Shown in pieces: positions 34,060-43,343 of a DNA stretch of 64,000 bases (its first letter is position 1; every line of letters starts with the position of its first letter). The DNA is from Paulinella micropora (taxonomy: Eukaryota; Cercozoa; Imbricatea; Euglyphida; Paulinellidae): the NCBI GenBank assembly GCA_019918135.1, contig WBZZ01001156.1, positions 177,001 to 241,000 of the forward strand. Direction: 5' to 3'. The notes under the pieces were generated by a model, which did no database searches, was not told where the DNA came from, and was given only the letters and a program-made list of their open reading frames with translations. The position numbers and the translations under genes are program-made.

Positions 34060-34740
34060 CTTCCCTGTACTTTTCATCCTCTTTGGCCACTTTCTCCTTC
34101 TGACTTACATTCTTGCCCAGGGACTTCTTTCCCTTCATTTTTTTCTTCTTCTTTGAAGGAACAGAGATTTCCTCAGGGTCAGAGGAACGGGAAGACGCAG
34201 GTGGCTGTTTGCGCTTGAGGTTCGGAAGAGGTGTAGAAGCCTGGAGTGAAGGTGAAGATGAAGATGAAGATGAAGATGAAGGTGAAGATGAAGATGATGA
34301 TGAAGTGCAAGGGGGAAAAGGCTTCAAAGGGTTGACAGGGGTGAGAGGAAGCGAAGCCTTTCTGCGATCAGCTGGTTGCACAACAGGAGTCCCAGTGGAA
34401 GAACGAGTTGGTTGCGAGAAAATTGAACGGCTGTCCTCAGAAGCCTTGCTTGCTGGAGGCTCTTGATTTGGATCCTGCGTTTCCATGTCCTGGGTCAGAG
34501 TTCGCTTTGGCGGGGTAAGAACAGCGTCAGCAGACGACTTAGCGTTCAAGGAGGCTCGTCTAACCAAGTCGTTGAATGCTTCCTCGTCCTCTTCCTCATG
34601 TTCGGATGGTTCTCTGGCAGGGAGGCCTTTCCAGAACCAGAAGCCACAGCATGCGACGCACCGAACAAGGAGCCAAGCGGCTGCGTAGACTCTTGCTCAG
34701 CGAGTTGGGAAGAAGGTACGAAATCGTCACCTTCAGATTC

Positions 34741-34876
34741 CTAAGTCACATGTAGAGCTTTATGCATAAAAGGGTCACATGGGAAATTTCCAATGAAGTG
34801 CTTTTATGGATAAAAGCTCCACATTGGCAATTTCCAATGTGTCCCTTTTATGCATAAAAGCAAAGCCCAGAACTAC
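34741..34876 (-). other. Intron 1 of the 33.5-35 kb host gene, made of 44-bp palindromic units
   Basis: 136-bp intron with GTAGTT donor and CTTAG acceptor on the minus strand, phase 0. Almost the whole intron is an array. Palindrome A (CTTTTATGCATAAAAG or a near match) is centred at 34764.5, 34808.5 and 34852.5, exactly 44 bp apart. Palindrome B (CATTGG..AATTT..CCAATG) is centred midway at 34786.5 and 34830.5. The intron thus coincides with the repeat array, as expected of an introner-like element. Confidence 0.7.
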
Positions 34877-34956
34877 CTGGGCATCGGTGGCAGCCACCGT
34901 GGCGGACTGCTTAGCCAGGTCTTGGAGAAATTCTTTTGTCCTCTTGTTCAGCTGTT

Positions 34957-35074
34957 CTGCATGCAAAAATGGTATTCATAATTTGTTTTTTCAACCGCAA
35001 AAAAGGGGAAAAGCGCATGGACATTTTTTAAAAAAAAAGGAGACCACACATTCAAATCAAAGTAGTAGCAACAG
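34957..35074. other. Short region with no gene
   Basis: AT-rich, with T and A runs near 35027-35038. Probably intron or flank of the host gene on its left and the left edge of copia fragment C. Nothing else is seen. Confidence 0.4.
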
Positions 35075-36465
35075 GATGAACCCTTATGAACATTTCAATC
35101 CTTATGAAACTTCGACACCTGTCGCCCATCATTTTTCTCTGTTAGTGTTACGTGCTGTAATGGTCGCACAAAATGCTTTGATCAAACAGATCGACTTCAG
35201 TCAAGCCTACGTCCACGCCGACATGGTGGACATCGTCTTTGCTGTTCCCCCGAAGGGATTCGAGAACCCCGAGGACCCACGAGCAATATGCAAGGTTGAA
35301 AAAGCTCTCTATGGCTCGCCTCAAGCGGGCAGACGATGGCACGATTATGTAGCTGTGTTTTTGCGTACCTTAGGCTACCATCAATCAACCATCGACCCTT
35401 GTGTTTTCTACCTCAAGGATGATGACGGCACGTACCCGCCTCGGTTCACCAACGACCCCGAGTCACTACCTTGGGCACTTCTGCTGAAAACTGACGATAT
35501 GCTTGTGTTCTGTATGCATGACTCGCAGTTCAACGTGCTCAAGGACGCTCTTGCGAAAGCCAAGTTTCGTTTCAAGGATCTTGGCAATGTACGCGTCTTT
35601 GTTGGTCTTCAGTTTAAAAAGTTCCCATCTGGACTGCTGATTCACCAACGAGCTTACATCCGTGGTCTTCTACAGGATCGCATCTACGGCAACAGCAACC
35701 CTGCACCGACGCCTGCCACAACGCAAGAACCTGCCCCCGCTTCCCCTGAATGCCCTCTGCGCCAGTGGTCGTTGAGTAAACTTACTGGTGAGTTAATTTG
35801 GCCTGCGTCAATGACGCAACCCCAGATTGCGTTTGCTGTCAACAGGCTCTCCGTCTACGCACACAAGGCACCAGACGTGTCGTATGCTATGGTCGGACGC
35901 ATTTATCGCAACCTACGAAACGAGAGGGGACTGTTCTTCCCTACGGTCGTCGACAAGGAGCCAATGGAACTGATTTCCTACAGCGACTCCGACCTCGGTA
36001 ACTGCCAGTATACCCGTCGATCACGCAACGGCGAACATCATATGCTGACAGGCGCCGTCAGCTGGAACTCCAGACGTCAGACGACTGTGGCACTATCCAC
36101 CATGGAATCGGAGAGTCTCAGTCTATCGCAGACTACCCGCACCGCTATTGCATTGCAATCATTCTTAACTGAGTTAGGAATTCCGGTCACCACCCCCCCC
36201 GTAATCTATGCCGACAATCGCGGTTCCATCACAGCGTCGACGAACGGACTCGGAGGTCCACGAGCCAGACATCTTTCGCTCAAGCATCACTATGTGGTTG
36301 AACAAGTCCGGGACCGGAAATTCACCGTTCGCTACATCCCGTCTGCGGAGAACTTGGCACATATTTACACCAAGCCATTACCGGCCCCGCAGTTCAACAA
36401 CCTAGTCGAACAATTCATGGTCAAGCTATCGGACTACCTTACCGACGATGAAGACAGCTCCCACC
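35075..36465 (+). mobile_element. Ty1/copia fragment C, left piece: reverse transcriptase and RNase H
   Basis: A 5'-truncated copia pol segment in one long frame. RT blocks: QIDFSQAYVHADM, KALYGSPQAGRRWHDY and the active-site region LLKTDDMLVFC. RNase H blocks: ISYSDSDLGNC, ALSTMESESLSLSQT, YADNRGSI and RARHLSLKHHYVVEQV, ending NLAHIYTKPLPAPQF. It differs from copia A and B in sequence. It is interrupted by Polinton copy 2 and resumes at 57284. The 5' half of the element is absent. Confidence 0.88.
36460..36465. repeat. Target site duplication of Polinton copy 2, left
   Basis: CCCACC directly precedes the left terminal repeat and is repeated at 57284-57289 after the right one. Six base pairs is the standard Polinton duplication. 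Confidence 0.92.
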
Positions 36466-36817
36466 AGTAGTATAGGGTGCCACTTGGGCACAGGTGTTCA
36501 ATACATACCTCCGTTGAAATCAAAACGGCTCCAACGGCCTTCCTATTGAAAGTAGTATTTTTCACAAAAAAATCACTCATTCACAATTTCATCAAAAATC
36601 TCTCTTCCTATTCATAGTTTATTATTTCAAGACATTCTTCAAGACATCTTCAAGACATCACGATAATTAAAGAAATTAAGCAAAATAATAAAAAACCAAA
36701 AAATCAAAAAAACATTTTTTTGTTTTTCTGTTTCCAGCAAAAATGCAATAGAAACGGCTCTCCTCTTCATTTCACAAACAAACAATACAGAAAGCAATTA
36801 TAAGCAAATAAGCCTAA
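36466..36817 (+). repeat. Left terminal inverted repeat of Polinton copy 2
   Basis: 352 bp matching the reverse complement of 56932-57283 with about five substitutions. It starts with AG, as Polinton repeats do. Internally it holds a short direct repeat (CAAGACATCTT, three times near 36634-36660) and A-rich tracts. In protein-primed replication the terminal protein attaches at the outer end. Confidence 0.93.
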
Positions 36818-36877
36818 GGGGGAAAACAGACACAAAAATAATTCATATTAAAGACATAGAATAATATCCTATATAAA

Positions 36878-37162
36878 ATGACAGACACAAACGAGAAACC
36901 TATCAATATATCTAAGGGAGGAATATATATAATAAAAGAAACTAGACCAAAATTAATTTCAGGTTCATGTGAATTTGTTGTAGTTCAATGGTGTGAAGAA
37001 GGTAAAGTAAAAAAGAAGAGATTTAATTTTTCACAATATGGAAAAAGAAATAAAGAACAAGCACTAGAGGAAGCAAACAAGTTTTATGAAGAAAACATAA
37101 AACCAAAACACGAAGTCTGGAAGGAATACAATGATGAACGAGTTAAGCGAAATAAACAATAA
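36878..37162 (+). CDS. Small AP2-like DNA-binding-type protein next to the left repeat
   Basis: 94 residues starting at an ATG preceded by CCTATATAAA. The pattern FVVVQWCEEGKVKKKRFNF, then KRNKEQALEEANKFYEE, resembles the beta-sheet plus helix of AP2-type DNA-binding domains (W..GK.K.K.F...G..K..AL..A). The gene beside the opposite terminal repeat (56361-56881) has the same pattern (VQWREGGKVMCKSF, KSKEQALEEANKYHKE) and also reads inward. The two look like paralogues. A role in recognising the element ends or in regulation is inference only. Confidence 0.5.
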   Translation: MTDTNEKPINISKGGIYIIKETRPKLISGSCEFVVVQWCEEGKVKKKRFNFSQYGKRNKEQALEEANKFYEENIKPKHEVWKEYNDERVKRNKQ

Positions 37163-37189
37163 TACAAAAATGAATGGAATAAGGAATGG

Positions 37190-37423
37190 ATGAAGCAAAA
37201 ATGGATATGTGAATGTGGTTATGAAACAACCAGAGGATATAAAACAAGACATCTTCAATCAGTCTATCACGAGTTAAGAATGAAAGGAATTCAGGTATCA
37301 AGCAATGATTTAACTATAGAAAAAATAAAATGTGAATGTGGTTCAACGATAAGGAGAAATGGGAAAGAAATTCACGAGACAACCACAAAACATAAGAAAT
37401 ACATTCAAGCCAAAAATAATTAA
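37190..37423 (+). CDS. Small zinc-binding protein with two CxCG motifs
   Basis: 77 residues, 27 bases after the preceding gene and probably co-transcribed. Two finger-like units: WICECGYETTRGYKTRHLQS followed by VYH, and IKCECGSTIRRNGKEIH followed by TTKH. This CxC...H...H arrangement is known from small proteins of large DNA viruses of algae and amoebae. It probably binds DNA or RNA; the function is unknown. Confidence 0.5.
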   Translation: MKQKWICECGYETTRGYKTRHLQSVYHELRMKGIQVSSNDLTIEKIKCECGSTIRRNGKEIHETTTKHKKYIQAKNN

Positions 37424-37429
37424 AAATAT

Positions 37430-38420
37430 TACAAATCCAACATTTCTTTTTTCTTTTTTATTCTAGCACTACTCCGTATGTTCTCTGGTTTAATCTCTAA
37501 TGATTTTAATAAATTAGAATTTTTCTTTTCCTTTGTTATCTCTTTAACTTTATCCGCTAACTGCTCCTTAGGTTCTTCCTCTCCGGGGTGCTCATCAATA
37601 TGAGTTTTTAATAATTCACTAGGTCTGACTAAGTCTTCTTCGGATAGAATAACCTTGAAGCCTTTACGGCCTTTGACTTTAAATACAGTCTTACTGAATT
37701 GCTTGTCGCCCTTTGAAAAAATAGTCCTTTCTAGTTCTTTTCTTACTCTTGTTCCTTTTGGAAATTCATTAATTAAAGGATTTCTGTATATTTCTTGAGT
37801 ATTCTTTCAGTACCGTCATAAACATCAATAGGCACGGCTCGTATTGTAGTATGAAATGTTTTATTATAAGCATCAACAACTTCGTGAATAATCGGCACCC
37901 AAGCAAAATTTTCATTATACTCCCATATTAAATTCAATTCATTTCTTATCGTTCTAATAAATCTATCCACTATCCCCATTGTTCTGTGGTCGCCTACTTG
38001 TGCTGTTCTATGTTCAATATTATTTTGTCTGAAGTATTCAGCGACTTGTCCCTTAAATTCACCGCCGTTGTCTGAAGTAATTCTTTCTGGCACTTCTTTA
38101 GTAAATATTTTTTTCAATCCTTCCAATACATATCCAGTCGTTTTATTTTTTACTGGCTCTACCCATCCACGACGGCTATAAACATCAATAGCAACCAAAC
38201 CAAAATTATAATTAGCATTTCCTTTTTTGGTAGCCACCTTTGACATATCCATTAAATCAATAAAAACGTGGCTTAATGGTTTCGCTTCTGGAGAGGTTAT
38301 TGTATTCCATAATTTAGTTGGCTTTGATTGGTAATGTATCTCGCCCGCTTCTTCAAGTTTTTCTTTTCGCTCCGTTTGCTCAGGAGTTTCTTGTTGCTGA
38401 TTTGTGTGCTTATTGTCCAT
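37430..38420 (-). pseudogene. Retrovirus-type (DDE) integrase region
   Basis: This enzyme class inserts the element into host DNA and makes the 6-bp duplication. The catalytic core begins near the PLSHVFIDLMDMSKVA strand carrying the first acidic residue. It continues through DVYSRRGWVEP and the second acidic residue in ITSDNGGEFKGQVAEYF. The GIVDRFIRTIRNELN helix follows and holds the third acidic position typical of Polintons. Downstream, at 37430-37770, is a charged C-terminal region resembling the SH3/chromodomain-like tail of Polinton integrases. The region has about one break. It starts at 38420 after a GATAATATAGG motif. Confidence 0.8.
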
Positions 38421-38429
38421 CCTATATTA

Positions 38430-38954
38430 TCAAAATTTCAAGAAACATTTTTCAATATCATTATTTTTTTCTTTCTTAACACCACCAGAAGATTGATTAT
38501 ATACTTTTACACTTACACTGCTAGACTTCTTACCTTTGCCTTTCTTTGGCTTCGGTTCTTCTTCTTCGCTACTTTCGCTTTCACTTTCTTCACTCTCTGG
38601 CTCAGGCTCTGGCTTCTTACTCTTTTTCTTCGTTCTCTTAGTTTCCGCTTTCGCTCTTTTGATTTTCATTTTAGCCATCTTTTCTGCGATAATGTCAGTG
38701 AAATCACATTCTTCATCGCTCTCACTGCTTTCTTCTGGTGTATCATCTTGGTCTTTTCCATTAATGATATCACTAGCAAAACCCATTTCGGCCATGCGGT
38801 TTATCTTTTCCTCCATCTCTTCATCATCACCTACATAAGCATTTCTACATTTTGCTAATTTCTCTTTCGCTATTTCAACCTTATGTTGCTTTTTACTCTT
38901 AATACTTTCCACAGCCTTACCCCAATTCTTGCGACTTGCTTCGGGGGACGGCAT
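38430..38954 (-). CDS. Highly charged protein of unknown function
   Basis: 174 residues beginning MPSPEASRKNWGKAVESIK. The N-terminal 100 residues are helical and mixed-charge. The rest is alternating acidic serine and lysine-rich (SEESESESSEEEEPKPKKG) and probably disordered. It ends 9 bases before the integrase start on the same strand, suggesting one transcript. No family is recognised. It could be a DNA-compacting or partner protein of the integrase; that is inference. Confidence 0.55.
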   Translation of the reverse strand: MPSPEASRKNWGKAVESIKSKKQHKVEIAKEKLAKCRNAYVGDDEEMEEKINRMAEMGFASDIINGKDQDDTPEESSESDEECDFTDIIAEKMAKMKIKRAKAETKRTKKKSKKPEPEPESEESESESSEEEEPKPKKGKGKKSSSVSVKVYNQSSGGVKKEKNNDIEKCFLKF

Positions 38955-39339
38955 TTTTAGAATTGCGCTTTCGTTTCACTTTCGCTTATTCTAAAAGTAT
39001 TCTATACTAAGATTAATATATTTTAGTATTTTTAATAATTAATTAATATAATATGTCGCAATATAAATCCTTACTTGGCCTTAATGAGTTGTCTGTTGAT
39101 AGTCTAAATATACTTAACTTAGACTTAACCAATACCAACATAGTGGGCTTAAACACAGACAGAGTGCCAGAAGATGCCGACCCGATAAATCTTTATTTCA
39201 CTGACGGCCGATTCGATACACGACTAGCTACCAAATCAACTACGGATATTAAAGAAGGAAAAAATTTATACTATACAGAGCAACGAGTGAGAGACAACAA
39301 CGAAGTCAAAGCCTCAACTCAACACCGCTCTAATACAAG

Positions 39340-39405
39340 TATCAAATTGTATAAACTTGTTTGGTGCGGATTACTCCGCACCAAACAAGTTTATACAATT
39401 TGATA
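39340..39405. repeat. Perfect 31-bp palindrome with 4-base loop
   Basis: Arms 39340-39370 and 39375-39405 are exact reverse complements around the loop TTAC. It lies inside the fibre region. An arm this long and exact is not expected in coding sequence. It could arise from template switching during replication or from a recent inverted duplication. Confidence 0.9.
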
Positions 39406-41285
39406 GACACTAACATATTTGCACAAGCGAGCGGACAATACTTAACTTACAACGATGTAGAAGGCAAATGGAAGAATACAGCCCTCGGTTCAATTGACAC
39501 ACTCTCTGACGTAGTCATTACAGCACCAGTGGCGATGAATAGTTATCTAACATATAACTCAATAAACTGGGTAAATAAAACATTTCCGATAAATGTTGAT
39601 GAAACAGGCAACATTAGTATGGGAAGGAAGAATATAATAAACGTAAATTTACTAAATGACAAAGGTGTTGATGAATGGATATTTGAACATAATGATAATA
39701 ATATAAGGTGTCAGCGAGTGGAAGTATAGACTCACATAGCGATGTGACAATATCAGGCTTCCTAGCAGATAATCAACTGATTATGTATAGCACAGGACAA
39801 TGGAGAAACACTACACCACCCTTTCTGAGATTAGATGGCACTGCCAGTATGACGGGGGCGCTAAATATGAATGGTTTTGCTATTTCAGGGGCTTCTACAT
39901 ATAATGGAATTAATCTAGCAAATCTCACAGTTGATGGTTCAGTGGTCAAACTAACAGGAGACCAAATCATAGCGGGTATTAAGACATTTAGCAGTATAAT
40001 AAATGCTAGTGCGGGTATTGATATGAAAAGCCAAAGCATAACAAATGTTAATCTTGTTGATGGTGTGGATGTTTCTACTCTTGACACTTCTGTCGTTAAA
40101 CTAACAGGAGACCAAACCATAGCAGGAAACAAAAAATTTACATCAACTTTGGAAGTAAGTGGTTCGTCCAATCCTACTACTTTTGACGGCATCGGTATAG
40201 CATTTGATACAAAAATAGGAATGATTGCCGCACAAAAAACAGCAACAGCGACTTGGTATCCGATACAAATAACTGGTTCGTATGTAGAGTTATATTCAGG
40301 TAATACTTTAATTATAACCGCAACTGGCACTACACTATCTTTGAATAACAACAAAATAACAAACTTAGCCACACCATCAGCAACAACGGACGGAGCAAAC
40401 AAAAGTTATGTTGATACAAAAGACGGGCAAAATGTGAAACTAACAGGAAACCAAACAATAGCAGGAATCAAGACATTTAGCAGTGCCCTTGAAATAACTG
40501 GAAATTCAACGAATGCGACAACAAAAGGAACATTCGTGGTTTTTAACTCCACAGCCAATATAGGAACTATCGGATGCCTTGATAATAATAATATTAATAT
40601 GGGCACTGGTGTAAATTATAACTTTGAAATAAATGCCAAAAAAATAAGTTTCATTATTGATGGGGCGATTGTCGGTTGGGTAAATGCTTCGGGGCTAGAT
40701 TGTAATAGTAGCAAAATAGCGAACCTTGGAACTCCAACATTAGCGACGGACGGAGCGACAAAAGGGTATGCGGACACATTGGACGGGCAAAATGTAAAAC
40801 TAACAACAGACCAAACCATAACAGGAAGTAAAACATTTAATGGGGCAAGCACTACGATAAAATATCTAACTTTAACGAACAATGCTGATTTTAATAATCA
40901 AACTATCACTAATGGTGGAAATATAACATATAATGGGGCGAGGATATTAAACCAAAATGGAGGTGATATATTCTTTTCACAGACATCAGGAGATTATCAG
41001 TATTTCTTATTTACTTTAAATACTGCTACAAGTGGAACCGCGAATCAACGAGGTTATGTATTTACGAATGTAGCATCTGATGTAAAAGGGGCGGGACTTT
41101 ATATTTCAAAACTTTTGGATAATAAAAGTGCTTCGTCTGACATTGTCCGTTTTAACAATGCTGGCGGTATGCGGTTTTATGGTGCCTTAGATATGAACTC
41201 AAACAATATAACAAATGGCGGAACAATAACGGGAACTATAATTACTTCAACCGCGGGTATATCGACAACAACATTAACGGCGAGT

Positions 41286-41895
41286 GGATTAATAACGGCA
41301 AATGCGGGGATTACATATACTGGCACACTAACATCAGCAACGAATGCCAGTGGAGCGAAAATGGGAGTTCAGGGAATAACAGACGGAACAAATGCAAAAG
41401 GAATATTTCTATGGGATACGACTAATACGAGTTGGGGGATTTATGCAGCATCTGGCGGAGGTGGAAACACTAAAAGTTTGGCAAATGGTTTAGCGGTTTC
41501 TGGAAATGATTTTAGTTCGTATAGTTTTCGGTTTAGGGTTGCTAATGATTCTACAATGGGTTTTGTATGGGAGAATTCAGCAGAAAGCAGTATTTGAATT
41601 ATTCTCCCATATGAACCCACTCGTTGAAGAACCATTCACTCTAAATCTAATAGCATAAGAAGTTAATCCTCCACCTCCTCCTGCTGGCGCTGTTCCTCCA
41701 CTTAATGATTTATTATTCCCAGACTGAGACATATAAATCCCCCAGTTTGAATCAGTAGCATCCCATACAAATATTCCTCTCGCATTCGTCCCGTCTGTTT
41801 GTCCTTGAATTGCTATTTTTGCCCCATTAGTTGATGCTAATGCCGATGATAGCACCCCAGAATATGTAATTCCCGCATTTGCCGTAATCAATCCT
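41286..41895. repeat. Tail-to-tail pair of related fibre-tip segments
   Basis: The plus strand at about 41286-41597 and the minus strand at about 41895-41577 encode related segments of about 100 residues: TANAGITYTGTLTS against TANAGITYSGVLSS, QGITDGTNAKGIFLWD against QGQTDGTNARGIFVWD, and GFVWEN against GFIWEN. At the outer edges the DNA also matches as an inverted repeat of about 38 bp (GGATTAATAACGGCAAATGC against GGATTGATTACGGCAAATGC). In the middle ATGGGAGAAT meets ATTCTCCCAT. The layout recalls invertible tail-fibre tip cassettes of phages such as Mu. No invertase gene is seen nearby. Confidence 0.8.
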
Positions 41896-42419
41896 TTTGT
41901 CCATAAAGTCCCATTGAGTCAATTCAACGACATCAACAATTGCTCTAATGTCATTAAGAGCGAGCGATGGACAATTATGGGTATTGTCTAATCCAATTCA
42001 ATATTCAGACAGGAGAAAAAAAGAAGATATAAAGGAATGCTTAGGCTTAGATTTTATTAATAAGTTAAATCCAGTCTGCTATCGTATGATTGATGACAAC
42101 AAGAAATGTAGGACTGGCTTAATAGCACAACAATTAGAAGAAATACTAACAGAAATGGATATGCTAGATTTTGGCGGTTTTATAAAAGAAACAATTATGG
42201 TTCCATGTCCAAAGCAAAGAAAAGAATACGAATTGAAAGGTGTGAGTGTTAATCCAGAAGATGTTAAATGTATTGATAGTGGTGATGTCGGTTATGGTAT
42301 AGGTTATTCAGAGTTTATCGCACCATTAATTAAGGCAGTTCAACAATTATCAGAACAGGTAGTTAATTTAGAAAAAGAAAATAAAAATCTTATGAATATA
42401 CTACAAGAAATTAGAGAAA

Positions 42420-42773
42420 ATGTCAAATAATACGACTAGACTTCACAGACCCCCACCTATTATGGATATGGATGGCGAACTAACTCCAGAATTAAAGTCC
42501 CGTGTTCTTGAAGTAGAACTAAAGACTGAGGAGAAAAAAATAGAGCACGAATTGGAAGACAACTGGAATTGTTGTTGTATAAAAAACAGACCGACTGACA
42601 GCAGAATGATTAAATACTTATTTCAAATGGGTATCATTATAGCAATAATTACAATATGCTTAATAAAACTCGCTAAAAATAACTTGCCTTGCGAGCAGGC
42701 TAATGTTTATGTCGGCATCCTTACACTACTCATCGGCATAGTGCTTCCATCGCCTTCTTCATCCAAAAAGTAA
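42420..42773 (+). CDS. Small protein with two membrane helices
   Basis: 117 residues; the start overlaps the end of the fibre region by 11 bases. The N-terminal 65 residues are charged. Helix 1 is MGIIIAIITICLIKLA and helix 2 is VYVGILTLLIGIVLPSPS, ending SSSKK. The short C-terminal helix followed by LPSP is a pattern I associate with small proteins of algal large DNA viruses and Polinton-like viruses, from memory. A membrane or inner-capsid role is possible. Confidence 0.6.
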   Translation: MSNNTTRLHRPPPIMDMDGELTPELKSRVLEVELKTEEKKIEHELEDNWNCCCIKNRPTDSRMIKYLFQMGIIIAIITICLIKLAKNNLPCEQANVYVGILTLLIGIVLPSPSSSKK

Positions 42774-42967
42774 AATTAAATACCAAACACTGATAAACCA
42801 AGCATATTGTTTTTTGTCTGTATTTTTTCTGTAATTGTGATAATTTTTCTTTATTTTCTTCTCTATATTTTTCTTTTTTTGTAATATTTGTTTTTGGTTT
42901 TCTACATAGTATTCTTTCTTTTTTTGTGTTATTCGCTCCTTATTTTTTTCATACCAATCCTTCTTTT
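42774..42967. other. AT-rich stretch, possibly the decayed lysine-rich tail of the GIY-YIG gene
   Basis: Minus-strand translation is Lys, Glu, Asn and Tyr-rich, as is common for C-terminal tails of GIY-YIG proteins in large DNA viruses. No intact frame covers it. Confidence 0.35.
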
Positions 42968-43312
42968 TTATGATAATTGTTCTTTATTTAGTTCCCGCCA
43001 TTCTTTATGAGGTCTACATTCTATTTTTTTATTGACGCAATTTTCTGTTTGTCTAATCAATTCTCCTTCTCGCTTTCTTAGTTGATATACATTTTCACAT
43101 GGGTAATCTTCAATTAGTTCAATATAAGTATCCACATGTTGTACTATTTCAAAACTAGTAGTATAGTAATGTTTTCCATTTATATATCGTTTGTAAGTTG
43201 ATTTATGATCTACAAGTCTTTGCGATAATGTCTGAGTTGTTGAACCAATGTATATCAGATTAGTCTGATGTGATCTAATAGCATAAAATTTTCCTTGTTT
43301 GTAGTCAGGCAT
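42968..43312 (-). CDS. GIY-YIG endonuclease-like protein
   Basis: About 114 residues from the ATG at 43312 (MPDYKQGKFYAIRSHQTNLI). The GIY-YIG core reads KFYAIRSHQTNLIYIGST, with the paired Tyr strands, followed by TLSQRLVDHKSTYKRY, where the conserved Arg and Tyr are expected. A downstream Glu (YIELIEDYPCENVYQL) and an ELIRQ helix also fit the fold. This nuclease family is common in homing elements and large DNA viruses. It nicks DNA; the role in the element is unknown. An upstream extension of the frame lacks an ATG. Confidence 0.7.
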   Translation of the reverse strand: MPDYKQGKFYAIRSHQTNLIYIGSTTQTLSQRLVDHKSTYKRYINGKHYYTTSFEIVQHVDTYIELIEDYPCENVYQLRKREGELIRQTENCVNKKIECRPHKEWRELNKEQLS

Positions 43313-43343
43313 TATGGTTTTATATGGTTTATTATGGTTATGT

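Larger units (their letters stand above)
33541..34956 (-). pseudogene. Spliced host gene of unknown function, cut by Polinton copy 1
   Basis: Three exons on the minus strand, with frame kept across both introns: 34877-34956 (EQLNKRTKEFLQDLAKQ), 34060-34740, and 33992 downward. Exon 2 is Ser- and Lys-rich, with a long Ser run near 34250-34310 and a nuclear-signal-like KKKKKMKGKK. Exon 3 reads TKALVEEATSTVSGLTYSR to a TAA at 33667-33669. Beyond that stop the same frame still looks coding (WKAAGLINPEGDSHDW, ARNGLQLFLKKNMQDG) right up to the Polinton edge. The stop therefore looks like a nonsense change. A frame change is also likely near 34590-34620. Upstream exons probably exist: 34957 shows an acceptor (TTTTTGCATGCAG). 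I do not recognise the family. The lysine patch suggests a nuclear protein. Confidence 0.55.
39053..42430 (+). pseudogene. Tail-fibre-like region ending in a peptidase-S74-type chaperone
   Basis: This reads like a trimeric attachment fibre. The N-terminal part has DPINLYFTDGRFDTRL, a motif common in viral fibre shafts. Four shaft repeats of the type VKLTGDQTIAGIKTFSS follow between about 39945 and 40840. TDGANKSYVDT and TDGATKGYADT lie between them, as in phage and giant-virus fibres. The last 160 codons (about 41948-42430) match the S74 intramolecular chaperone: YSDRRKKEDIKECLG, FINKLNPVCYRM, RTGLIAQQLEEIL, GYSEFIAPLIKAVQQL, then a coiled coil. In that family the chaperone drives trimer folding and then cuts itself off. 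The region is broken in about three places and holds an inverted tip segment and a palindrome, listed separately. Confidence 0.75.

Noticed and set aside
34741-34876. CRISPR-like array because of regular 44-bp spacing
   Set aside because: The spacers are themselves the second palindrome of the unit and not unique. The array lies in a eukaryotic intron and no cas-like gene exists.
34806-35074. Extension of the copia C frame upstream into the palindromic array
   Set aside because: The upstream part is host intron and exon read on the wrong strand; it is open by chance. RT similarity begins only near 35075.
36634-36660. Telomere-like short tandem repeat in the terminal inverted repeat
   Set aside because: Only three imperfect units of CAAGACATCTT, internal to the Polinton repeat and not at a chromosome end.
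39773-40882. Minus-strand frames opposite the fibre shaft
   Set aside because: Antisense readings of the shaft repeats without start context or motifs.
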